DNA of 64,000 bases from an uncultured Muribaculaceae bacterium. Its GTDB lineage: Bacteria > Bacteroidota > Bacteroidia > Bacteroidales > Muribaculaceae. Below, piece by piece: positions 1 through 9,594 of the stretch. The stretch is from the NCBI GenBank assembly GCA_910589055.1, contig CAJURN010000003.1:30161-94160 (forward strand), given 5' to 3'. Below the pieces are notes generated by a model. The model made no database searches. It saw only the letters and a program-made list of their open reading frames with translations, and was not told the DNA's origin. Made by a program: the position numbers and the translations under genes. The stretch's first letter is position 1. Each line of letters begins with the position of its first letter.

Positions 1-42
1 TCATATATCTGCATTGGCGTCCGCAGGACGCCGGAATCAGAG

Positions 43-59
43 AAAAGGCATTTTATGCC
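43..59 (-). terminator. Weak intrinsic terminator after the GH125 gene
   Basis: Reading leftward, a GGCAT/ATGCC stem with a three-base loop is followed by TTTTCT, just past the GH125 stop. A second perfect hairpin (GGCGTCC-GCA-GGACGCC, 16-32) lies further downstream without a T tract. Together they plausibly end the GH94-transporter-GH125 operon. The stem is short, so termination strength is uncertain. Confidence 0.4.
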
Positions 60-82
60 GGTTCTGCGACATCCCCGGGACT

Positions 83-1537
83 TTATTTCAGAAGATGGGT
101 TTTGTTTTCGGCGATGAGTTTGAGTATGAGTTCGCCGAAGAGGGTGTTTTGCCAGGCGAACCAGTCCCGGGTGAAATCGGCGGGATTGTCAACGTTGAAT
201 GATTCGTGGATAAATCCCGTGTCGGCATCGGTGTTGAGCAAATGGTTGATACATTCTTTTATCTCCCGGTCGTCGTCGGAAGTAAAGGCTTTCATCATTA
301 TGCTCATGGGCCACGCCATGCCATAGCCCACATGCGGGCCGCCGATTCCCTCGCCTGCGCTGCCGCGGAAGAAATAGGGATTCGACTCGCTCCATACAAA
401 GCGGCGTGTGTTGAGGTAGATAGGGTCGTGCTGGTCTACATCGCCGAGATATGGCATGGCGAGCAGGCTTGGCACGTTGGCGTCGTCCATGAGCAGGCTG
501 TTGCCGAAGCCATCCACCTCAAAGGCGTAGATTTTGCCGAATTGCGAATGCTCCACAACGGCATGTTTCCGCAGGGCGCTCTCCACTTCGTCGGCCAATG
601 CCGTGCAGCGTGATGCCAGGGTTTCCTCGCCGTTGACCCGGTGGAGGATTTCGGCGGCTTTGCGCAGGCTGCTTACGGCAAAGAAGTTCGACGGAACGAG
701 ATATTGAAATGTCGTGGCGTCATCCGACGGGCGGAACGACGATGCAATGAGTCCGCAGGGCTTTACCGGCGCACCGAGCCCGTTGTTGCTCAGCGTGTCG
801 AGGGCACGGTCGGTGACGCGGCGGAATATGTAGTTTCCCGGGCCGTCCTTGCGTTGCTGGGCGGTAAACGTTTCGAGTATCTTTCCAATTGCCGAGAGCC
901 ATTCCGGACTTTCGAATATCGACGTGTCGCCGGTCTCTTGCCAGTAGCGGTAGGCAAGGCGGATGGGGTAGCAGAGCGAGTCGATTTCCCATTTGCGCTC
1001 ATGCACTTCGGGAATCATGTCGGTCATGTCGCTCATCCACATGCCGCCGGTGGGTCCGTCGTTGAAGGCGTTGGCGTAAGGGTCGAGGTTGATACATCTG
1101 AACTGTCGCCGAATCACCCCTTCGATCATTTCGCGAAGATTGTTATCGTCCTTTGCAAAAGCTATATAGGGCCAGACCTGTGCCGCCGAGTCGCGCAACC
1201 ACATGGCATGGATGTCGCCGGTGTAGACAAAGGTGTCCGGCAGTCCGTCGCTGTCCTTGCGGAAGTGTACGGTGGTATCGAGGGTGTTTGGAAAACAGTT
1301 CTCGAACATCCACGCCAACTTGGGATTCTCCAACAGAGCTTTCACCCGTTGAATCTCGCGTTCGATGGCCTCGCTGCGGAACAGGCGCTTTTCGGGCGCC
1401 GGACGCCGTGACACGTTGTATTTTGTGGATGCAGGGCGGATGTTGTCGGTGGGGCATACGTTTCCTGCCCTGGCGGCGGTGTACGTGCCAGGAATCAATA
1501 TTGCCGCCAACAAGGCGGCGGTAAGTGGATGTCTCAT
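83..1537 (-). CDS. GH125 exo-alpha-mannosidase, periplasmic
   Basis: 484 residues with an N-terminal signal peptide (MRHPLTAALLAAILIPGTYTA). The body matches glycoside hydrolase family 125 (formerly DUF1237): GDIHAMWLRDSAAQVWPY near residue 100, then GGMWMSDMTDMIPEVHERKWEIDSLCYP, whose Asp in E.DSLCYP aligns with the general acid of the family, and a C-terminal GFIHESF and DWFAWQNTLFGELIL. Known GH125 enzymes are inverting exo-alpha-1,6-mannosidases. The ATG at 1537 was chosen because it opens the signal peptide and overlaps the transporter stop as ATGA; the reading frame stays open far upstream but that part is only the shadow of the transporter gene. Last gene of the leftward operon. In this locus it may remove alpha-mannose from imported oligosaccharides; linkage preference is not visible. 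Confidence 0.9.
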   Translation of the reverse strand: MRHPLTAALLAAILIPGTYTAARAGNVCPTDNIRPASTKYNVSRRPAPEKRLFRSEAIEREIQRVKALLENPKLAWMFENCFPNTLDTTVHFRKDSDGLPDTFVYTGDIHAMWLRDSAAQVWPYIAFAKDDNNLREMIEGVIRRQFRCINLDPYANAFNDGPTGGMWMSDMTDMIPEVHERKWEIDSLCYPIRLAYRYWQETGDTSIFESPEWLSAIGKILETFTAQQRKDGPGNYIFRRVTDRALDTLSNNGLGAPVKPCGLIASSFRPSDDATTFQYLVPSNFFAVSSLRKAAEILHRVNGEETLASRCTALADEVESALRKHAVVEHSQFGKIYAFEVDGFGNSLLMDDANVPSLLAMPYLGDVDQHDPIYLNTRRFVWSESNPYFFRGSAGEGIGGPHVGYGMAWPMSIMMKAFTSDDDREIKECINHLLNTDADTGFIHESFNVDNPADFTRDWFAWQNTLFGELILKLIAENKTHLLK

Positions 1538-2892
1538 GACTCGGAATTTACAAGTTTGCCTTCGGGGTTGCCGAGAGGGTAGGCGAGCACTACCGCACCC
1601 ATGAGTATGGACACTATGGCCGGAAACCACGACATTGCCAGACGCAACCCCAACATGGCATCGGCGCTTTGCACGGGAGCGTTGGGGACAAGCCCGAATA
1701 CGGCCAAAATCTGAATCACGCCCCAGCCTGCGAGCGCTCCGCCGAATTTCTGCGCCATTGAGCCTGACGAGAAAATCAAGGCTGTGGAAGCTGTGCCGTC
1801 CTTGAGTCGCGCGTATTCGGCCACGTCGGCATACATGCTCCATATCAGCGGCGAGATAATGCCCGTGAGTACGGAAATCACCACTTGCAGCAGTATCATG
1901 AACATGAAGCCGCCGTTGGTGGGCGGAATGTAGAAAAACATCACACTCAGCACCGACAGAGTGGCGCAGCACGCCGCCATCGACATTTTTTTGCCTAAGA
2001 AGCGCGACACGGGCACGGCGCAGGCTACGCCTATCATATTGCACACCTCGCCTATGCCGAGGAAAAGTCCGGCGAAGAAAAGCAGCGAGAACCCTCCCGC
2101 CTCGATGCAGGCGCCGTCGCCGATATAATATTTGAAATAGTAGGCAGCCGTGCCGCCGCGCAGGGTGTTGAACAGGTTGCTGCACAATGCTGCGGATGTG
2201 AGCAGCCACCAGGGGCGGTTGCCGAGGAGCGAGCGGAAGTCCTTGCCAATCGAAGCCGGTTGTCCCGGCTTCACTTTCTCGCGGGTGAGGGCGAAACTTG
2301 CGAGGAAAAACACCACACACAGCGCTCCCACGACAAACATCGCGTGCTGCCATCCGGTCCGTTGTGCTTCCTGTCCGACGCCATTTCCGGAGAAGAAGCC
2401 ACACAGCGGTTCCCATGCGAAAAGCGCGAGAAACGACCCACCGTAAGCAAAGAACATGCGGTAGCTCGAGAATACGGTTTTCTCGTTTGAATCGTCAGTA
2501 ATCACGCCCAACATCGAACTGTAAGGCACATTGACGGCGGTGTACACGGTCATCATGAGCATGTAGGTCACATAAGCCCACACGAGTTTGGCCGTCTCTC
2601 CCCAGTCGGGAGTCGTGAACAGCAGGCATCCGCACACGGCAAAGGGCAGAGCCATCCACAGCAGGTAGGGTCTGTACTTTCCCCAACGGGTGTCCGTGCG
2701 GTCGGCCACAATACCCATCATCGGGTCGGAAACGGCGTCCCACACCCTTGTCACGAGCATCAGCATGGCCGCCGCGCTGAGGCTCAGGCCGTAGATGTCG
2801 CTGTAAAAAATCGGAAGATAGAAACTGAAAATCTTCCAGAACATGCTTGTGGACATGTCGCCCAGGCCGTAGCCGATTTTTTCCTTTATCAT
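1534..2892 (-). CDS. GPH-family (MelB-like) sugar:cation symporter
   Basis: 452 residues, about 12 hydrophobic segments. The N-terminus (EKIGYGLGDMSTSMFWK) and the loop DPMMGIVADRTDTRWGKYRPY are the glycoside-pentoside-hexuronide transporter signatures of the major facilitator superfamily. It would bring a small oligosaccharide across the inner membrane with H+ or Na+. Both neighbours overlap by 4 bp (ATGA): GH94 upstream and GH125 downstream, so the three are translationally coupled. Because GH94 phosphorylases are normally cytoplasmic and this one lacks a signal peptide, cellobiose or a short cello-oligosaccharide is the likely cargo (inference). Confidence 0.92.
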   Translation of the reverse strand: MIKEKIGYGLGDMSTSMFWKIFSFYLPIFYSDIYGLSLSAAAMLMLVTRVWDAVSDPMMGIVADRTDTRWGKYRPYLLWMALPFAVCGCLLFTTPDWGETAKLVWAYVTYMLMMTVYTAVNVPYSSMLGVITDDSNEKTVFSSYRMFFAYGGSFLALFAWEPLCGFFSGNGVGQEAQRTGWQHAMFVVGALCVVFFLASFALTREKVKPGQPASIGKDFRSLLGNRPWWLLTSAALCSNLFNTLRGGTAAYYFKYYIGDGACIEAGGFSLLFFAGLFLGIGEVCNMIGVACAVPVSRFLGKKMSMAACCATLSVLSVMFFYIPPTNGGFMFMILLQVVISVLTGIISPLIWSMYADVAEYARLKDGTASTALIFSSGSMAQKFGGALAGWGVIQILAVFGLVPNAPVQSADAMLGLRLAMSWFPAIVSILMGAVVLAYPLGNPEGKLVNSES

Positions 2893-5378
2893 AACGTTAC
2901 GCTTACGTGGTGGATACCTGCAGAATAGGGGATTCGCTTGCCTTCCACGGGCTGTCCGTCGCAGACAATCGAGCGCACGCCGCGGCTTCTGCCGTCGGGG
3001 TTATTGACCGTGATTATGTATTCGGCGTCCCTGAATTTGCGGCGTACGGTGAAACCGCGCATTGCGGCAGGGATGCAGGGGTCAATCTCAAGGCTGTCGA
3101 AGTCAGGGCGGATTCCGAGGATATACTGCGTGACACACAGCCAGTTCCATGCCGCCGTGCCGGTGAGCCAGGAGTTCTTTCCCTCGCCTGGCCGGGCTGC
3201 ATCGCGTCCGGCAACCATCTGGCAATAGACGTAAGGCTCAACCTTGTGGAGATCCTGATTCTCGATCCATGCCGGGCATATTCGGGTGTAGTGGGTCCAT
3301 GCGTCATCACCACGCCCGAGCATGGTTTCGGCAATGGTAACCCACGGATTGTTGTGGCAGAATATTCCGGCATTTTCCTTGTAACCGGCGGGATATGAGG
3401 ATATTTCGCCCATTTCGATGCGGTAGCTTGTGAAAGCCGGGCTGTTGAGAACCATGCCGTGTTCCGAGTCGAGGTGACGCTTGCATGCATCGAGCGCCCG
3501 TGCGGGCATTTCCTGTTCGCTTCCGATGCCTGCCATCGCACACCATCCCTGGCTTTCGATAAAGATTTTTCCCTCGTCGTTTTCGGCGGAGCCTATTTTC
3601 TCGCCGTTGAACCCGTAGGCACGCAGATACCATTCGCCGTCCCAGCCGTGAGCCATCACGGCCTCCGACATGCGTCCGGTAAGGGCTTCGGCTCTCGCAG
3701 CTTCATCATCAAGGCCGATATGACGGCAGAGAGCGGCGTATTGGCGGCCGCAGAACACGAATAATCCGGCAATCATAAGCGACTCGGCCTGCGAGCCTTC
3801 CGTGCGGTTTTCGGTTGTCTGGAAACTTTCGTCGGGGTCGTTGGAGAAGCAGTTGAGGTTGAGACAGTCGTTCCAGTCGGCGCGTCCGATAAGCGGCAGA
3901 CCGTGCGGGCCGAGATTCTCGACCACGTGGTTGAACGACACCCTCAGATGCTCCAACAGAGGCACTTCCGAGCCGGGACGGTTGTCCCAGGGCACAGGGG
4001 CCTCGAGAATCGACAGGTCGCCCGTTTCCTTGATATAGGCCACCGTGCCGAAAATCAGCCACATGGGGTCGTCGTTGAATCCGCTGCCTATGTCGTTGTT
4101 TCCTCGTTTTGTAAGTGGCTGATACTGATGGTAGCATCCTCCGTCGGGAAATTGTGTGGAGGCGATGTCGATAATTCTCTCACGCGCCCTTTCGGGAATC
4201 TGATGCACGAATCCCGCCAGATCCTGGTTGGAGTCGCGGAAGCCCATGCCTCGGCCTATTCCGCTTTCGAAGAATGATGCCGAGCGCGAGAAATTGAAAG
4301 TTACCATACACTGGTATTGGTTCCATATGTTCACCATACGGTCAAGACGGCTGTCGCCGCTCTCGACGGTGAATTTGCCGAGCAGGCCGTCCCACATCTT
4401 GCGGAGGTCTTCGAAAGCCTTGTCGACAGCTTCGGATGTGCTGAAGCGGTCGATGATTTCCCGGGCTTTGGTCTTGTTGATGAGCGTCACGTCCGATTCC
4501 TGCGAGGAAATCAGGCTGCCCTCGCGCTTGCGTTGCAGTTCGGAGGGGGAGAATTTCTCATCTTGAGCGTTCTCGACATAGCCGAGGATGAATATCAGGT
4601 CGCGTTCCTCGCCGGGCTTCAGCTCCAGGTCGATTCTGTGGCTTGCAACCGGACTCCAACCGTGGGCAACGGAGTTGGCCGAAACGCCTTCCGTCACGCA
4701 TTTGGGGTCGGCGAAACTGTTGTAAAGCCCGATGAAGCTCTCGCGGTCGGTGTCGAAACCGTCGATGGGGCAGTTGACCGAGTAGAAGGCGTAATGGTTG
4801 CGGCGCTCCTTGTATTCGGTCTTATGGTAGATTGTGCTTGCGTCAATCTCGACCTCGCCGGTGGAGAAATTGCGCTGGAAGTTTTCCATGTCAGTGACGG
4901 CGTTCCACAGGCACCACTCCACGAAGCTGTAAAGTTTCAGCGACCTCGGGCGGTCGGAATTGTTGCGCACGGTGACTTTGCGGATTTCGGCGTTGACACC
5001 CTGCGGCACGAAAAACAGAGCCGACACCTCGATGCCGTTGCGGCTTCCGGTGATTCGTGTGTAGCCCATTCCGTGACGACATTCGTAAGAGTCGAGCGGA
5101 GTCTTGCACGGTTTCCATCCCGGACTCCACACCGACTCGCCGTCGTTGATGTAGAAGTGCCGGCCACCGTCGTCCATCGGCACTCCGTTGTAGCGGTATC
5201 GGGTGATGCGGCGGAAGCGCGCATCCCTGTAAAAGTTATATCCTCCGGCGGTGTTGCTTATCAGGCCGAAGAAATTTTCATTGCCGAGGTAGTTGATCCA
5301 AGGGAAGGGAGTGGCAGGCTCCGTGATTACAAATTCTCTTGCAGCGTCATCAAAATGACCGTATGCAGGCTTGCTCAT
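2889..5378 (-). CDS. GH94 cellobiose phosphorylase
   Basis: 829 residues, no signal peptide, the usual length of cellobiose phosphorylases. Strong family motifs: GIGRGMGFRDSNQDLAGFVH, STQFPDGGCYHQYQPLTKRG, DIGSGFNDDP and LIGRADWNDCLNLNCFS (DWND at residues 501-504, carrying the catalytic acid). The enzyme splits cellobiose with phosphate into glucose and alpha-glucose-1-phosphate in the cytoplasm, saving one ATP. First gene of the leftward operon, which begins opposite the regulator gene. Other GH94 members act on chitobiose or longer cellodextrins, but the high similarity to the cellobiose type makes cellobiose most likely. It is the step that links the locus to a beta-1,4-glucan backbone. 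Confidence 0.92.
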   Translation of the reverse strand: MSKPAYGHFDDAAREFVITEPATPFPWINYLGNENFFGLISNTAGGYNFYRDARFRRITRYRYNGVPMDDGGRHFYINDGESVWSPGWKPCKTPLDSYECRHGMGYTRITGSRNGIEVSALFFVPQGVNAEIRKVTVRNNSDRPRSLKLYSFVEWCLWNAVTDMENFQRNFSTGEVEIDASTIYHKTEYKERRNHYAFYSVNCPIDGFDTDRESFIGLYNSFADPKCVTEGVSANSVAHGWSPVASHRIDLELKPGEERDLIFILGYVENAQDEKFSPSELQRKREGSLISSQESDVTLINKTKAREIIDRFSTSEAVDKAFEDLRKMWDGLLGKFTVESGDSRLDRMVNIWNQYQCMVTFNFSRSASFFESGIGRGMGFRDSNQDLAGFVHQIPERARERIIDIASTQFPDGGCYHQYQPLTKRGNNDIGSGFNDDPMWLIFGTVAYIKETGDLSILEAPVPWDNRPGSEVPLLEHLRVSFNHVVENLGPHGLPLIGRADWNDCLNLNCFSNDPDESFQTTENRTEGSQAESLMIAGLFVFCGRQYAALCRHIGLDDEAARAEALTGRMSEAVMAHGWDGEWYLRAYGFNGEKIGSAENDEGKIFIESQGWCAMAGIGSEQEMPARALDACKRHLDSEHGMVLNSPAFTSYRIEMGEISSYPAGYKENAGIFCHNNPWVTIAETMLGRGDDAWTHYTRICPAWIENQDLHKVEPYVYCQMVAGRDAARPGEGKNSWLTGTAAWNWLCVTQYILGIRPDFDSLEIDPCIPAAMRGFTVRRKFRDAEYIITVNNPDGRSRGVRSIVCDGQPVEGKRIPYSAGIHHVSVTL

Positions 5379-5431
5379 ATCGTAAAAAAATCTAAATTTG
5401 CATTGGGAAACGTATCCCCGATCTATACCTG

Positions 5432-5487
5432 CAAAGTTATCCTAATATAAAAAGAGACGATAGAAGAAACACGCGGCCGGGATGTAA
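5432..5487 (-). promoter_or_regulatory. GH94 operon promoter with degenerate HTCS operator
   Basis: On the minus strand a perfect -7 box TAACTTTG lies at 5439-5432, giving a leader of roughly 45 bases before the GH94 start. Upstream are TTCTATC (5465-5459, 26 bp before the -7 box) and TTACATC (5487-5481). They resemble the half-sites of the locus operator (TTGCATC) but are spaced 22 rather than 21 bp. The -7 box is well supported; operator assignment here is tentative. Confidence 0.5.
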
Positions 5488-5501
5488 GGAATGTGCGATA
5501 A

Positions 5502-5576
5502 TTGCATTTTGACCGTTTTGTTGCATTTTGGTGCAGTATTCTTGCATACTCCGGGTGGCCTGTGGGATTATTTTTG
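5502..5576 (+). promoter_or_regulatory. Promoter and candidate operator of the HTCS-susCD operon
   Basis: Direct repeats TTGCATT (5521-5527) and TTGCATA (5542-5548) are exactly 21 bp apart; the second ends ahead of a perfect -7 box TATTTTTG (5569-5576), with 27 bp between their starts. A third TTGCATT sits at 5502. The same arrangement recurs at four other rightward promoters of the locus. Because this copy lies before the regulator gene itself, the regulator probably controls its own expression. Confidence 0.65.
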
Positions 5577-5593
5577 CATTAAAATCGACAGCC

Positions 5594-8500
5594 ATGAAAA
5601 AATTCTATATAACGATACTGCTGTTTTTGCTCGGTGCATTGCTTGCCTCGGCGTCGCTCTACCGGACCTATCAGACCGAACATGGTCTGTCGCACAACAG
5701 TGTGTGGGCCGTTATGCAGGACAGCCGCGGATTTGTATGGTTCGGCACCAACGACGGACTCAACCGTTTCGACGGAGTGAGCTTCAAAGTGTTCCGCCGC
5801 AAGGATGGCGACGAGCTGAGCCTCGGAAACAATTTCATCCACTGCCTGCTTGAGGAACGTGGCGGTCACATCCTGGTCGGCACCAAGGAAGGACTCTACG
5901 ATTACAATCCCGACAACGATACTTTCAGCCATGTGTCGCTCGACGGCAAGCCCGTTGCGGAGGACAAAATCAGTATCCACTGCCTGTTTCAGGACAAGGA
6001 CGGAATGATATGGGTAGGATGTTTCGGTCAGGGCATCTACTGCCTGTCCCCGGATTGCAAGGTCGCCAAGTACTATCCCGGCGAGAAACTTCCCTCCCGC
6101 TTTGTCACGGCCATGACCTACGACCTTGCCGGAGACATCTGGGTAGGTACCGACGGCGCCGGACTTTTCAAGCTCAATCCGGCCACCGGACGTGTGACAC
6201 CGTCGGCCATTTCCGCCGGTACAGTGCAGGCCGTCTATTGCGACAAGAACAACACTCTTTGGGTGGGTACAAGCACCGACGGTCTTTTCCATTATGAATT
6301 TCTTTCGGGAGCGCTGAGCCGCATCGACAAGGTGCTGCCTGAAAAAACGTCTGAGAACAACATCAAAAGCATTATTCCTTTCTCGACCAACGAGCTTGTT
6401 CTCAGCAGCGAGGACGGCCTGATGCGTCTTGACTGCATCAGCGGTGTGCTCACTTCGTTCAACAACGGCATAAGCTACGACAATCTGCCCGACAACAGTA
6501 TTTTCGCGCTCGCGAAGGACAGTGAGGGCGGTCTGTGGATAGGCACTTACTTCTACGGCGTTAGCTATTGGTCGCCTCAGGTCAATTCCTTCGCCTACTA
6601 TCCGGCAGTGAGAGGCTCGGGCGTCGATGGCAACAATATTGTAAAGCGCATGGCTCAGGACAAGGACGGCAATATATGGCTGTCGACAAGCAACGGCGGT
6701 CTGGCGAGATTCAGTCCCGCCACGAGCCTTACGACAGCCGTGTCGGTGCCGGGCCTGAGCGGAAATATCGAGGAACTGCTTGTGTGTGGCGACGAGCTGT
6801 GGGTCAACGACTACAACCGCGGCCTGGCCGTGGTGGATCCGCGCCGCACGGCCATCACACGTTATTATACGATTGCCGACGGGCTGCCGTCGAATATCGT
6901 AAGCTCCATGTGCCGCAGCTCCAAGGGCTATGTCTACATCGGCACGGCCAAGGGCGGATGCCGCTTTGCCGACGGCCATATCGAGAGTTTGCCCGAGCTT
7001 CGCGGCGCCTCCATCATGAGAATTATCGAAGACTACGAGGGAAACGTGTGGTTCGCCACCCATTTCCACGGACTTTTCCGGCTGTCGCCCGACGGGAAAT
7101 ACACCAATTTCGCCCACTCCGACGCCGACAACCGCTCTCTTCCCGGCAATAACCTCAACAATATTTTCCAGGATACACGCGGATATATCTGGGTGGGAAC
7201 CGAAGGCGAGGGCCTGGCAATGTTCAATCCCCGCACGGGAAAAGTCGAGCGCCGCTTCACCGAGTCGGAGGGACTGCCGTCCAACATCATTTATTCCGTG
7301 CAGGAAGATGCCTACGGCAACGTTTGGGCTACTACCGGCAGCGGACTTATATGCCTTAATGTTCCCGACTACACTGTGCGGTCGTTCAGATATATGGAAA
7401 ACCTGTTGGGACTGCACTATATCCATAACTCGGGCCTCCGCGGAGTTGACAACACGATGTATTTCGGCGGCTCGAACGGCTTCATCGCCTTCAATCCCGG
7501 CGACATCCATGTGAATGAGTCGGAGCCGAAACTGCTTTTCGCCGACCTGTACGTGAATTCGGCGCGCATGCTCCCCGGCGCACCCGGTTCGGTGCTGACA
7601 CGGCCACTCGGTAGCACACGCGATATAGAGCTTTCCGCCGCGCAGAACACTTTCTCCCTCGACGTGGCTTGCCTGAGCTATCTCTCGCCCGACCACACGG
7701 GTATCTTCTATAAACTTGACGGTTTCGACTCCGATTGGATAAGCCTTCCCGAGGGTCGCCGCCGCATCCATTACATGAATATCCCTGCCGGAAATTACAG
7801 GCTCATGGTGAAGGGTGCCAACAACGACGGTGTATGGGGTCAACCGGTGGAAATGGCTATCACGGTGCATCCTCCGTTCATGCTCTCCAAGCCCATGCTC
7901 GTTGTGTATGTGATTGCGCTGATACTTACTTTCCTGATTGCCAAGCGCGTCTACCGCCGCCGTCTTGAGGCAGCCAACCAGGAGAAGATGCTCAAATTCA
8001 GTCTTGCCAAGGAAAAGGAAGTGTACGAGGCCAAAATCGGCTTCTTCACCAATATAGCCCATGAGATACGCACACCCCTTTCGCTCATCAGCGCTCCGCT
8101 TGAGACCATACTTAGCTCCGGCGACGGCAATGAGCGCACCCGCGGATATCTGTCGGTGATGCACAGCAACGTACACCGCCTGCTCGAACTTGTCAATCAG
8201 CTTCTTGACTTCCGCAAGGTTGAATCGCAACTGATGCGCCTGAGCTTCAGCCGCTGCGATGTGTCGGCGATAGTGCTCGGCATTTGCCGCCGCTACGAGG
8301 AATTCACCCGCCTTCACAAAATCACCCTCGATGACAGCGGTGTGGCTCCCGGTGTGGAGTGTGTGCTCGACAGGGACGCTTTTCAGAAAATGGTGGGCAA
8401 TCTTATGTCAAATGCAATCAAGTATGCCGACAGGCGCATATCCGTGAGCCTGCGTACGGAGGGCAATCCGGCGCGTCTTACGCTCGAAGTGGCCGACGAC

Positions 8501-9553
8501 GGCCCCGGAATCAAGGAAAAAGACCTCGAACGCATCTTTGAATCATTTTACCGTGTCGACGACCACGGAAAGCATCCCGGTTCGGGCCTCGGCCTTCCGC
8601 TTGCACGCAGTCTCGCACAGATGCACGGCGGCGACATCCGTGTTGAATCCGAATACGGCCACGGCAGCGTGTTTTTCCTCACTCTGCCTATGAACATAGA
8701 GCCTGACGCTGAAGTGGAAAAGGCCGAGGAAGATGCCGCGGAAGCCCACGTTGAGGAAACGGCCTCGAATGAATCGTCCGACCTGTGCACCGTGCTTATC
8801 GTGGAAGACAACGACGAACTCCGGAATTTCATTGCCGACAATCTCGGCGACAAATATCAGGTGCTGGAAGCCGGAAACGGTATTGAGGCGCTCGCCATGA
8901 TCGAGGACTCGAACATTGATATAATAGTGTCGGACATCATGATGCCGGAGATGGACGGTCTGGAACTGTGCCGCGCCGTAAAGAGCAACGAGAACTATTC
9001 CCATCTGCCCATGATTCTGCTTTCGGCAAAGACCGATGTGGAAACGAAGGTCGACGGACTAAACATCGGCGCAGACGCATATCTGGAGAAGCCGTTCTCA
9101 ATCGAGCAACTGCGCGCCCAGATAGGAAGCATCATCGAAAATCGCATGCGCCTGCGCGAGAACTTCATCAAGTCGCCGCTCGACTACTATAAGAAGCCCC
9201 ATACGGAAGACAAGCAGGAGAAAGAAAACGCCGAATTTGTCGGAAAACTCAACCAACTCATTCTTGACAACCTCACCAACGAGGAATTCAACATCGACAG
9301 CCTCGCACGCATGTTCTACATGGGACGCTCCAACTTCCACAAACGCGTCAAGGCCATCACGGGCAAGACTCCCAACGAGTATATCCGCATCGTGCGCCTG
9401 AGCAAGAGCGCCGAACTGCTCGCGACGGGTGAGTATCAGATTGTGGAAGTGTGCTACATGGTAGGCTTCAACACTCCCTCCTACTTCTCGAAATGTTTCT
9501 TCGAACACTTCCATCAGTTGCCCAAGGACTACATAAACAGCCTTAACCGCTGA
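5594..9553 (+). CDS. Hybrid two-component system regulator (HTCS)
   Basis: 1319 residues fusing sensor, kinase and regulator. In order: signal peptide; about 14 two-component propeller repeats (for example HGLSHNSVWAVMQDSRG, WFGTNDGLNRFDG) forming the periplasmic sensor; a Y_Y_Y domain (GNYRLMVKGANNDGVWG); one membrane helix near residue 770; histidine kinase with NIAHEIRTPLSL (phospho-His 823) and ATPase motifs NAIKYAD, DDGPGIKE and GSGLGLPLA; receiver domain with phospho-Asp 1114 (IIVSDIMMPEMDG); C-terminal AraC-type helix-turn-helix ending VGFNTPSYFSKCFFEHF. The ATG at 5594 was chosen because it opens the signal peptide and follows the -7 box. Such proteins sense an oligosaccharide in the periplasm and activate their own utilization locus. 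It lies 41 bp before susC on the same strand and is probably co-transcribed with it. Confidence 0.96.
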   Translation: MKKFYITILLFLLGALLASASLYRTYQTEHGLSHNSVWAVMQDSRGFVWFGTNDGLNRFDGVSFKVFRRKDGDELSLGNNFIHCLLEERGGHILVGTKEGLYDYNPDNDTFSHVSLDGKPVAEDKISIHCLFQDKDGMIWVGCFGQGIYCLSPDCKVAKYYPGEKLPSRFVTAMTYDLAGDIWVGTDGAGLFKLNPATGRVTPSAISAGTVQAVYCDKNNTLWVGTSTDGLFHYEFLSGALSRIDKVLPEKTSENNIKSIIPFSTNELVLSSEDGLMRLDCISGVLTSFNNGISYDNLPDNSIFALAKDSEGGLWIGTYFYGVSYWSPQVNSFAYYPAVRGSGVDGNNIVKRMAQDKDGNIWLSTSNGGLARFSPATSLTTAVSVPGLSGNIEELLVCGDELWVNDYNRGLAVVDPRRTAITRYYTIADGLPSNIVSSMCRSSKGYVYIGTAKGGCRFADGHIESLPELRGASIMRIIEDYEGNVWFATHFHGLFRLSPDGKYTNFAHSDADNRSLPGNNLNNIFQDTRGYIWVGTEGEGLAMFNPRTGKVERRFTESEGLPSNIIYSVQEDAYGNVWATTGSGLICLNVPDYTVRSFRYMENLLGLHYIHNSGLRGVDNTMYFGGSNGFIAFNPGDIHVNESEPKLLFADLYVNSARMLPGAPGSVLTRPLGSTRDIELSAAQNTFSLDVACLSYLSPDHTGIFYKLDGFDSDWISLPEGRRRIHYMNIPAGNYRLMVKGANNDGVWGQPVEMAITVHPPFMLSKPMLVVYVIALILTFLIAKRVYRRRLEAANQEKMLKFSLAKEKEVYEAKIGFFTNIAHEIRTPLSLISAPLETILSSGDGNERTRGYLSVMHSNVHRLLELVNQLLDFRKVESQLMRLSFSRCDVSAIVLGICRRYEEFTRLHKITLDDSGVAPGVECVLDRDAFQKMVGNLMSNAIKYADRRISVSLRTEGNPARLTLEVADDGPGIKEKDLERIFESFYRVDDHGKHPGSGLGLPLARSLAQMHGGDIRVESEYGHGSVFFLTLPMNIEPDAEVEKAEEDAAEAHVEETASNESSDLCTVLIVEDNDELRNFIADNLGDKYQVLEAGNGIEALAMIEDSNIDIIVSDIMMPEMDGLELCRAVKSNENYSHLPMILLSAKTDVETKVDGLNIGADAYLEKPFSIEQLRAQIGSIIENRMRLRENFIKSPLDYYKKPHTEDKQEKENAEFVGKLNQLILDNLTNEEFNIDSLARMFYMGRSNFHKRVKAITGKTPNEYIRIVRLSKSAELLATGEYQIVEVCYMVGFNTPSYFSKCFFEHFHQLPKDYINSLNR

Positions 9554-9594
9554 AATCGCTGAAAACCAATTATAATCACAAAAATACTCTATTG

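Noticed and set aside
1538..2416. N-terminal extension of the GH125 frame
   Set aside because: The frame stays open inside the transporter gene, but that translation is Arg/His-rich nonsense and the signal peptide begins at the ATG at 1537.
5579..8317. A 912-codon open frame on the minus strand
   Set aside because: It lies fully antisense to the HTCS gene, whose domains are unmistakable. The long frame is a by-product of GC-rich codon use; its translation shows no domain.
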